This document shows, piece by piece, positions 56,701-64,000 of a stretch of DNA of 64,000 bases (positions are counted from its first letter, which is position 1; each line of letters begins with the position of its first letter). This DNA is from Prochilodus magdalenae (lineage: Eukaryota; Chordata; Actinopteri; Characiformes; Prochilodontidae). Both the position numbers and the translations under genes were made by a program. The notes beneath the pieces are model-generated. The model ran no database searches. It was given only the letters and a program-made list of their open reading frames with translations, and was not told the origin of the DNA. The stretch is taken from NCBI GenBank assembly GCA_024036415.1, contig JAMWET010003455.1, forward strand, positions 262,001-326,000, written 5' to 3'.

Positions 56701-59700
56701 TGATAAACTTTGTTTAAGTTCTCTGCATAGGATTTCCAGTTTTCAGTTCAAAGTTGTATGCTACCAATCAGGCGGTTAAATTTATCTTGAATACATAACA
56801 AAAACTTCACTAGTGTGAACTTTCATGCTTAAAAACACTATTATTTGAAATGGCAACACTTGCAAAATATAACAATTTTGATGAAAATTGAGTGTGCTAT
56901 ATTTTCTTAGTGGGTAGAGGGGATGTTTGCAACATTCTGTAAATCCTGTCCAACTTTGCAAATATTTCTGGGAGAGAATGCATTTGTGAGCAGGACAGAT
57001 TCATGCATGTTCTGAGCAATTATACAGAAAAGATGTAAGCGATGGAATGGATGACAGTTCTTAAAGTATGATTGGCAAATCTTCCCTCCCCTGTAACTGC
57101 ATTTGTTAATCATTTTCATGTGGATTTGTAAATGTGTGGTTGTCATTCAGATGATATTTCTTGTTCTTCCTGTGCAGAAAAGAAGCAGAGAAGTCAGGTG
57201 GAAAGAGGAAAGACAGATCCTGCCTACGAGATCATGGAGGGACGAGCAACAGACAGGAGCCCAGAGGTAACCTTCTAGGCAAAATATTAACGCTTCTGTT
57301 AAAGCTATTGATTTAGTTACAGCTGTCCACATATGTGGAAATAGTTTTGCTCAGAGGAATTATGTAATCCAGAGGACCTATAATCAGCAGATTTGTGGTT
57401 TATCTGTATTCATTAGGACTACCAAGCAATTCAAATAGTGAATAGCTTGTTAAGTTGTGTTGATACTAATGAATAAAAAGCAGTTTACGTTATTGTGGCA
57501 ATATGACTGGACAGAAATTCCAGTGAAGACATCAAACTATAAAATTCCACTAATGGAATTATGCATGTCACCTCAAATTACACCACAATGGCAGCTTTAC
57601 AAAGGGGTCAATATAAAAAGATTTTTTTCAAGCAGTTTTGGACAAATTTTGTCCATCATATTTTTTTGGTTTTTTTTACAACATTGAAAGGGTACCTAGA
57701 GGGTTTAAGTTGTCCAAAAATGTTTTTTATTTTTTCCACAGCAAAATATATGTTAGATGTGGGTGATGGGGCAAAAATATAATATTGTTTAATATCAACA
57801 GTGTATGTGTTATATCAGGACATTTATTATTTCAGACATAAAATAAAAAGTGTCCATTTAATTGACTGTCTAGACTTTTGACTGTTACTGTACCAAGTAT
57901 ATCATTCATATGAGCCTTTCATTAAAATTGTCTGTCTAATTAAGTTATAATGGACCATGATATTTATGTGAATTGTGTAGCAGCCGTTCAACATTAAATC
58001 ACAAATAAGGTACAACAGTGTTCATACACCATGCGCTATTTTGTGGCCAACAAACAGGCAACTTGGCCAGTATATATAATAGAATATTTATGTTACAACT
58101 ACTGCAACTGTTGTCCTAGGAAAAATGTCTCTAGAGACGTTTACAGGGGTCAGGTTTTTGAACTTGTCACGTTTTTCACTCCCCATGAATTTTCCTCTTT
58201 GATATATACAGTCAGTGATTACAACTCCCACATTGTTGCCTCACAGTCATTTTCATTCATACAGCTTGTGATTCTTGTTACAGTGGAAGCTCTCAAAGGG
58301 GACTGGAGTTTTCAGTTTTGCTCTTGCTTTTGTTAGTTTTCTACCTGCCAGTTTATGCTTTTTTCCCCATCAGTACTTATCAGCATTACTCTGAGGTGCT
58401 GATGTTTTCAGCCTGTGTTGTTACAGATGGCCAGGAGGGCAAACCAGGCAAATGTGTTAAGAACATTTAAAAATTAGTAGGTCTGTTAATTTGTTAGCAA
58501 TAATAGTGCATTAAACCTGACGTCCCTAAAGGGATGTATAGAGAAAAATAAGATGTAGATTTAGAATGATTCCCAATATGAGGTATCGAGGTGATTAAGG
58601 AAGTTAATCAAATAAAAAGATGTTATATATTTTAATGTATAAACAATGAGTTATATTTTATCAAATGAACAAAACTAATGTTGAATGTAAAAATAAAGTT
58701 ACCCACCTACCGGTGAGGCACAAACATGCTCTTGCTATCCATGACATTTAAGCTGCTGTCCTGCTCAACCCAATGTGGCGTCAACACCAAGTGGATAAAA
58801 AAGGTCTGGCACTTCAAACAGGCTGTGAAAAAGAAGAGAAAGAAGCAGAGACTGAGAGAGATGTTTGTCTTCTCCTAAATGTCTAAACTAGTTAAAGCTA
58901 GTGCTGAGCCCAGTGTTTTGAGCTGAGCATGTTGTGTAAGAGATTGGACAGAAATTTTCTCACCCTCCTACAAGACAGAAAAAAGCCTCTCTCAGGCAAA
59001 CACTTCACTCTGTGCTTTTGGTCTTTATTTGGTAAACACACTACATATACCATGCTGAATGAACAAGTACACTGATCCTCAAACTTCAGTGTAAGCTTGT
59101 AGTATGGTATGTGCTAGAAGAGACAGGTTACATATGCAGTGGAGTGGCTTTTCCAAATGGCCCTGTGTGGGTGTGTATCAGCATGGACATGAGTAACTCT
59201 CTCTGCTAATTTAATTACAGTTCAGTATTGCTGTCACACTTCATCTTTTATCTACTGTAATTATGCGCATTGCACTTTGATACCCCCGTCTGTCTCTCTT
59301 GCCCTCCTTCTGTCTCTCTGTCCCTTCCAATTCTCTCTGGGAAATTAGGTATACTATTGAATTTCCTAATTAAAGGGCTTATATCTGATGTTTGCTTATG
59401 ATGTTTGTGTGTTTTAAATATACCAATAACAGTTACAATTCTTACATCACCATTTAATAACCTTTATTCTAATTTCCTGATATTTTCTAATTGGCAGCAT
59501 TGTGCCTCATTCAAAAAGAACTGTGAAACACAGTTAGTGCAAATGGGCAGAGCTAAACCTATGTAGGCAGAATAAATGGATATATGTAAAATGTGCTGGT
59601 TGCATAACATTACTAATTTCAAAAGAGCCTTAGTATTGTAATGGACTGTATGGACTTAATTAACACCTTTAGCTTCTGTATCAGGCTGCTAATAATGAAC

Positions 59701-62700
59701 ATTTCTATGTACATAGCAAGTTGACAAGAGATGTACAATAAATTATACCTTTTTCATACTGTAGTGAAGCATTAAGATGAAATTGTATGCAGCACACAGT
59801 ATTCTAGTAAAGTCACATGTGTCTTCATTTTAGTCTGACGAGAAGAACAGATATGAGTTGATGGGCAGCTATGGGCAACAGAGGAGCCCTCATGAGGCTG
59901 AAGGTGAGTGACATGTTTTCCTGTGTCTCAGTAAAAAACAAGACTCCTGCACCATGTGAATACACTTACTTTTCTGACTGATAAACTGACATCTGATTTA
60001 TTATGCCCGCATTTCTTAGCTGTATGTAGCAGTACTCTATATAGTTGCGTTGGAATGCTCAGACACAGGTTAGGTTAAGCCTCACATTTGGTTAGGCTGA
60101 AAGTAATGGTTAAAGTTACACTTTATAGTAAGGTTTAGGATAATAAAAGATGGATATTATTATGCCTACATTTATGTTGACTGGTGACCTTGAAAGGTAT
60201 AGAACACCTTTTTATTTCCTTAATCTCCAGTCAAAATGTCAATAAATGTATTCATTTTTTAGAAGATAATTTTGAGGGGAAGTATAGTCTATTAACATGC
60301 ATATATTATTATTATAACTGATTTTGATTACTGAAAATATTGATATAATGTTTATTTGTTGAGGTGTCCGTGTCTATTAGATAGGAGTAGTCTGATGCTG
60401 GGAAACAGATACCTTGTACTAAACAGCTTTTGAAGTGTGGCCTCTGACATACACACAGAATTTTGTCATTGCATTGAGCTGAAAATAGTTACTCTCTTCC
60501 ACTGAATTGCAGCTATTATAATATATAACTTTATTGTCTTCTATGTGTGGGAGAGTGTTGAAATGTGACAGTTACAGCCCACACAACCAATCTAATTTCA
60601 TATAGCCATTTTTTAACAACACAGTGTACTGACTGGTATAGTTTGTGTATTGATTAAGTATGTTTTTAATTTCTTATATTCAAAAAATCTGCAAAACATC
60701 ACATAGTCTAAAAGGGAACCTATCAAGCCCATTTTCAGTGTTGATAATTGTGTTTCTAGGGTCTAATAGAATATATGTACATGCTTTTGTTTTCATGGAG
60801 CACATCTTTCTCATTTTGTTCATCTGAGCTTTTATGGCGAGTCCCACCTACTGGTGTACCCAGTGTGCTTTGATTGGTCAGCTTACTCAGTTTTTTTTGC
60901 ATGGTTGCGAGAGTGGTTTCAGCCCTTTACTTTCCTCCTCTGTCTTGCAGTCTGCAGAGAGAAGCATCTCTCCTGAGCTGCTGTAAACACAACTTTGGCT
61001 ATTCCTACAATAACATCAGCTCTGTCATTTCAGTTTGTGCCAGACCCAGTTGTTAAGGTCGTCTAGAACTAGTTCTTACACCTGATCCACCATGGCAAGC
61101 TAGACAGTGGTGCATCCCTGGATTCCCTTTCAATGATATTAATATAAAAAGGTTAACCTTTAAGTAGGTAATGAACATCTGAACATTGAGGCATTTTGTA
61201 AATTGCAGTAAAAAAATCTACTACATCAGACGAGTCATACATAAGAAAGAAAGTGAGAAAATTATCCATATGTAGCTGGTACTTTCCTTCATGAATACAC
61301 ATAAAACTACCTCCACTTTGAGTACAAACAATAATGTTAACTGGGCCATGTTTAAACCAAGTACTTTTCTACTCACGTGTATAAAATAAACTCTGTGGTG
61401 ATGTGCGCATTCCTGTTTGTTGCCAGCCTCTGTGATTTTGTTCTGGAACATGACCTGCCAAAATCGTAACCGACCGTGAGATCAGTTCGATAACAAAGCT
61501 TACTTCGTCATTGAATGGCTTAGCATAGATGTCGTCGTGAAAAAAATAGCAAGTTTCTAGTTTTTCTCTTTTTAGTGATTGTCAGCTCTCATTATAGTTA
61601 GCTCTGTGTTCTTCACAAATTTGAGACTTTTTTTGATGTTTGATGTTTTTAAGTACATTAACATTAACATTTCCTTAGGGATCAATAAAGTATCTATCAT
61701 GTTTTATTCATTTTTTTTTATTATTTAATTTAATTTAATTTTTTTCTTTGTTTAATCGTGTTGTTTTGACTTTTGGTGTCAAGATGGCATGTTACTTATG
61801 GAACTGCAACATTATATAAGAGTTATAATATATTTTATGGGAAGTTATGTAATCTTACATCTACTCAGTATTATTATATTATTTTGAGATAAAAAAAAAT
61901 GCTTTTGCTAAAGACGAACAATATCTACTTACGTCCATTCACTTGCCCAACCGGATATGCCAGCATTTCCTTAGGCATATATAAAAAATAATGTAACTTT
62001 CTTTAAAACATTTTATCTCCACTTTCATTTATATGCAGTTTGAAAATATACTTGATATATATATTTGAGATATATATCTCAAAGCTTGAGTACAATTTGC
62101 TTACAAAAGAGCATTTTAGAACGGCAAAGTCTCAGAATCAAAGATGAGGTGCACTAATCTGCAATAAATATCTAAACAGTTGGATATCCCACCATTTACA
62201 GCACATAACGTAATCCAAAGATTGAGTGTATCTGGAGATTCATTGTCATTATTGGATGCTCTTGATTTTTGGACCCTTAGGCAGCACTGCAGCACAAACA
62301 GACTGGAAATCACTGCATGGGCTCAGGAACACTTCCAGAAATCATTGTCTGTGAGCACAGTTCGTTGTGTAATCCACAAATGCAAGAAAAAGCTGTATCA
62401 TGCAAACAAGAAGCCATATATCAACATGATCTCGAAACGCTACAATCTTCTCTGGGCCAAGGCTTAAAATTGAGGCAAAACAGAAAACTGTTCTGTTGTC
62501 AGATGAAAAAATTTGAAAGGTTTTTTGCAGCCTCAAGAGAAGAGGGACCATCCTGTTTGGCATCAACGCACAGTTCAAAAGCATGTCACATGATCAATTT
62601 ACACATCTGGAAAGGCCCCTCTTAAATGCTGAACAGTATGTAGAGGTTTTAGAACAACATATATTCCCATCCAGACCACACCTCTTTCGGCGAAGGCTTT

Positions 62701-63547
62701 GCATAATTTAGCACAACATGGTCTCACAGAAGACCTGCCTGTCCAGACCTTTCACCAATCCAGCAAAGAAGACCCAGGACTGTTCAGCAGCTAGAATTCT
62801 ACATCAAACAAGAATGGGACAGCATTACTCTCCCAAAACTCCAGCAATCGGTCTCACCACTTCCCAAATGTTTACAGACTATTGCTAAAAGAAGAGGGAA
62901 TGCTACACAATAGTAGACATGCCTTGTCCCAACTTTAATGAGATTCATTGCTGCCAAAAAGTTCTAAATTAGTTCATCATTTTCATACAATGGTAAAATG
63001 TTTCATTTTAATTGTCTGATATGTGTTTTATGTTCTATTGTGAATATAGCTAATTAGATTATATTAGATTTTATGCAATCATTTTACACAAAAGTCACAC
63101 AAAAAAACAGGAATCCTTCAGACTAGATTTAAGATACCAAGATGCCATTTTTGCAGTATTGTATTGGATTCCTGGATAATGGGTTAGAATACATCAGAAT
63201 GTTGTTTATATGCAAACTCTAAAGTAAAGCTGCCAACTGCCTCAATCTGTTCCTTAAGCAGTCTCTTTCTATTTGTAAAGGACATAATCCGAAACAGTAT
63301 GTTTTGATTTAAAGGTTTATTAACTGGATTTCTGGCATATAATCTTGAACCCTTTAGTGTATGTTAATGTGCCTTTTAATGTGTGTATTTTCAGGAGTGT
63401 TTGCTTTCCCACCAGAAGGCTCTGGGGTGACAGACAGGCAGAGAGGAGACACAGTGACATATGTGAATATTCCTGTCAGTCCCACGTCCAAAAAGCAGCT
63501 GCACTACATGGAGCTGGAGCTGCAGGATCATGGCACCACCATCAGGG
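36604..63547 (+). CDS. dok7: docking protein 7 (DOK7), 12 coding exons, 3' end beyond window
   Basis: DOK7 is a cytoplasmic adaptor that binds and activates the receptor kinase MuSK and so drives acetylcholine receptor clustering at the neuromuscular junction. Visible codons: 832. Residues ~4-109 form the PH domain (start MTDSVVAEGHVKLRDGKK, then WKSRWVVLRKPSPVADC), and ~106-210 form the PTB domain (GTKLESGPATLHLC, LRRYG, FEGGTRCGYWAGVFF). Exon 7 encodes a Ser-rich region with SSDSGIATGSHSSYSGS and the two YxxP sites EYQVP (Y398) and LYDTP (Y408), equivalent to human Y396 and Y406, which recruit Crk and CrkL. Reading through the exon 7 donor gives a stop after nine codons and a 531-aa protein, close to human DOK7 (504 aa). 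Splicing instead continues in frame through exons 8-12 to a longer tail with several tyrosine motifs. The terminal exon lies outside the window. Confidence 0.95.
36765..36810 (+). CDS. dok7: DOK7 exon 2: PH domain
   Basis: It encodes WKSRWVVLRKPSPVA. Acceptor TCGCTGCAG, donor GTAAGT, phase 1. Confidence 0.95.
36811..37852 (+). other. DOK7 intron 2
   Basis: A 1-kb intron with no other feature noted. Confidence 0.85.
37853..38068 (+). CDS. dok7: DOK7 exon 3: PH domain, C-terminal half
   Basis: It encodes DCLVLLVSKERGTKERSS, LEHICGLESG and IGFDSKEALLAWDLRLRYYL. Acceptor CTCTCTTAG, donor GTAAGC, phase 1. Confidence 0.95.
38578..39746. mobile_element. candidate hAT-like element with internal GATA array
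   Basis: TAGGGATGCATCAGA at the left and ATATTCATCCCTA at the right form an imperfect inverted repeat about 1.17 kb apart. Such TAGGGATG ends occur in fish hAT-type repeats. A clear 8-bp target duplication is not visible, so the pairing may be fortuitous. Confidence 0.4.
38630..38715. repeat. (GATA)n / (GGAT)n microsatellite
   Basis: GGAT units change into GATA units. The adjoining AGGAAATTT, read in reverse, resembles the 3' tail of fish retroposons that end in such tetranucleotides. Confidence 0.95.
43561..43761 (+). CDS. dok7: DOK7 exon 4: PTB domain, first part
   Basis: It encodes VHSFNVVVLPGTKLESGPAT, LHLCNNLLVIARDVPPVI, WNLLDLRRYG and FVFEGGTRCGY. The LRRYG region corresponds to the phosphotyrosine-binding face. 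Acceptor TGTCCTCAG, donor GTAAGT, phase 1. Confidence 0.95.
43762..45572 (+). other. DOK7 intron 4
   Basis: A 1.8-kb intron ending in a (TA)n then poly-T run (about 45525-45550) before the acceptor. No other coding signal. Confidence 0.8.
45573..45692 (+). CDS. dok7: DOK7 exon 5: PTB domain, second part
   Basis: It completes Trp (GYW), then encodes AGVFFLSCTEGEQISFLFDC and IVRGISPSRGPLGLKPLLP. This includes the C-terminal PTB helix (EGEQISFLFDCIVRGI). Donor GTGTGT, phase 1. Confidence 0.95.
45693..49022 (+). other. DOK7 intron 5
   Basis: A 3.3-kb intron with a Tc1-like fragment near 46720-46866. No exon seen. Confidence 0.75.
46720..46866 (-). mobile_element. Tc1-like 5'-end fragment (family A)
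   Basis: The right end GATGAGTG is followed by TA (46867-46868), as at 35888. The block GTGAAACTTGAATTTTTTGC, CATGTCTCATGATG and CCTACCCACCAAGTT matches the 5' non-coding segment of the other copies. Confidence 0.65.
49023..49115 (+). CDS. dok7: DOK7 exon 6
   Basis: It encodes EPSASAASVEERLNQEAEEL and EKRLSLLSHST, corresponding to the human VEERVAQEA...EKRLSLLSH segment just after the PTB domain. Donor GTATTT, phase 1, then a 166-bp intron. Confidence 0.93.
49282..50117 (+). CDS. dok7: DOK7 exon 7: Ser-rich region and Crk-binding tyrosines
   Basis: A large exon (codons 244-522) with SSDSGIATGSHSSYSGS, GSLLSLPP, EYQVPSSLRYLYDTPRS (Y398 and Y408, both YxxP) and CPVCGGFK at the end. The donor GTAAAA at 50118 is phase 0. 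Reading through it adds VKQSHNLHK and a TGA at 50145-50147. The human classical isoform ends similarly, just after CPVCGGLK. Confidence 0.95.
50615..50850. repeat. dispersed fish-type repeat
   Basis: GTCCCAACTTTTTGGAATGT matches the end of a Tc1-like family, as in the tail of the 62170-62960 copy. It is followed by GGCAAGGAAAAACTCCCTCA and GAAACCTTGAAAGGAACCA, which I recognise from repeats common in fish. The class is uncertain. Confidence 0.5.
52175..52515. mobile_element. hAT-like non-autonomous element
   Basis: Perfect 10-bp inverted ends TAGAGATGCA (52175-52184) and TGCATCTCTA (52506-52515), 341 bp overall. The 8-bp flanks TTTCCTAC and AAACCTAC match at five positions, compatible with an old hAT target duplication. 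No transposase frame. Confidence 0.6.
54324..54372 (+). CDS. dok7: DOK7 exon 8 (long isoform)
   Basis: Sixteen codons, KAPFPQSGALLQPDVL. Acceptor TTTTTAAACAG follows a pyrimidine run, donor GTAAGA. It is phase 0 in and phase 1 out, fitting exons 7 and 9. Confidence 0.75.
54808..55377 (+). CDS. dok7: DOK7 exon 9 (long isoform), large
   Basis: It encodes codons 539-728, including MYEPML (Y652), IYENCLQCRKG (Y683) and the end SNGEIAEE. The acceptor is CATGAAACAG. A second AG 15 bp later (54821-54822) is also in frame, so the start could vary by five codons. Donor GTAAGA, phase 1. There is no known domain; it is a Ser/Pro-rich tail. Confidence 0.8.
55378..57177 (+). other. DOK7 intron 9
   Basis: A 1.8-kb intron. 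The frame stays open for 143 nt into the intron, so an alternative end there is formally possible. No repeat of note. Confidence 0.75.
57178..57266 (+). CDS. dok7: DOK7 exon 10 (long isoform)
   Basis: It encodes EKKQRSQVERGKTDPAYEIM and EGRATDRSPE with Y745 in a YxxM motif. Acceptor TTCTTCCTGTGCAG, donor GTAACC, phase 0. Confidence 0.85.
57267..59833 (+). other. DOK7 intron 10
   Basis: A 2.6-kb intron without features I can name. Confidence 0.75.
59834..59903 (+). CDS. dok7: DOK7 exon 11 (long isoform)
   Basis: It encodes SDEKNRYELMGSYGQQRSPH and EAE. Y765 is in a YxxM motif and Y771 follows. Acceptor TTCATTTTAG, donor GTGAGT, phase 1. Confidence 0.85.
59904..63394 (+). other. DOK7 intron 11
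   Basis: A 3.5-kb intron with a retroposon-like tail near 61655-61700 (TTTCCTTAGGGATCAATAAA) and a broken Tc1-like transposase gene at 62170-62960. Confidence 0.75.
62170..62960 (+). pseudogene. broken Tc1/mariner transposase (family B)
   Basis: Pieces of a Tc1-type transposase can be read in changing frames. They are an N-terminal helix-turn-helix part (LRQHCSTNRLEITAWAQEHF), KKPYIN then LLWAKA, then LNAEQYVEVLEQHIFPSRPH, and finally QLEFYIKQEWDSITLPKLQQ with KRRGNATQ. The middle of the catalytic domain (the DNA.PH and SPDLSPIEN regions of intact relatives) is missing between about 62700 and 62760, and stops and frameshifts interrupt the rest. The tail TGTCCCAACTTTAATGAGAT resembles the end sequence at 50615. 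It differs from the family A copies in this window. Confidence 0.8.
63395..63547 (+). CDS. dok7: DOK7 exon 12 (long isoform), last visible exon
   Basis: It encodes VFAFPPEGSGVTDRQRGD, TVTYVNIPVSPTSKKQLHYM and ELELQDHGTTIR. The YVNIPVSPTSKKQLHYMELE segment is a recognisable DOK7 tail element. Y804 is a YxN site. Acceptor TATTTTCAG, donor GTAAGA, phase 1, so at least one more exon follows outside the window. Confidence 0.9.
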
Positions 63548-64000
63548 GTAAGAATGACTCACCACTAACGCAATGTGAGTTTTTTTGCAACTGACATACT
63601 GATATTAAATTGATAAACTGATATTAAATACTAATTGCTGCTACTCTTTAATCTAGTAGCAGGCCTAATAATCAGATTATGTATGAGTATAAATAATACC
63701 TTTTATAAATAATACCTCACTGCAAGAACAGTCCCATCACAAACCTACAGTAGATATACAATGCTTTCTGCTAAAAAGCATAAGAAATCCTCAACATAAC
63801 ATTTCTGTTCATTTTAGCAGCACATTATAATATTTTTTGGTTAGTTTTCTACAAGGTTTTAATAGTCTTCCAAATAGTAATTTTAGTGCTGATATACCAG
63901 ATTGGCTTTATCGTGGCTTTTGAGGCAATGTTAATTAAGCACTTAGGATAACAACAAAAATTGTATTTGGAACGTTATAGAATTACACCCTAAGAAACAC

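Overview
The window is vertebrate nuclear DNA. Coding sequence is split into short exons with GT-AG introns of about 90 bp to 5.5 kb, coding density is low, and simple repeats and DNA-transposon remnants (Tc1/mariner and hAT types) are frequent. The repeat style and compact gene spacing suggest a teleost fish, perhaps an ostariophysan; I cannot name the species.

Two protein-coding genes can be reconstructed exon by exon, both on the + strand. Positions 19155-34917 hold a complete hepatocyte growth factor activator gene (HGFAC): 14 coding exons, 612 codons, a signal peptide, FN2, EGF, FN1, EGF and kringle modules, then an intact trypsin-like protease domain. Only about 1.7 kb further on, DOK7 starts at 36604 and runs off the right edge: 12 coding exons (832 codons) are visible and the last exon lies outside. 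HGFAC and DOK7 are also neighbours in mammals (human 4p16.3), so this is conserved synteny. The two proteins act in different processes: HGFAC is a secreted activator of pro-HGF, and DOK7 is the cytoplasmic activator of the muscle kinase MuSK.

Layout: 1-19154 is intergenic with no exon I can support, but with a hAT-type element, Tc1-like relics, other dispersed repeats and microsatellites. 19155-34917 is HGFAC. 34918-36603 is the intergenic spacer with the HGFAC poly(A) signal, a short Tc1-like element with TA target duplication, and the DOK7 promoter region. 36604-64000 is DOK7, whose introns carry another hAT-like element and several transposon fragments, including a broken Tc1 transposase just before the last visible exon.

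The most interesting observation is the DOK7 C-terminus. The large exon 7 can either read through its donor site to an early stop, giving a protein like the classical human form, or splice in frame into five further exons. Those exons add about 310 residues with three YxxM and two YxN tyrosine motifs, a set of candidate PI3K and Grb2 docking sites on top of the two conserved Crk-type YxxP sites.
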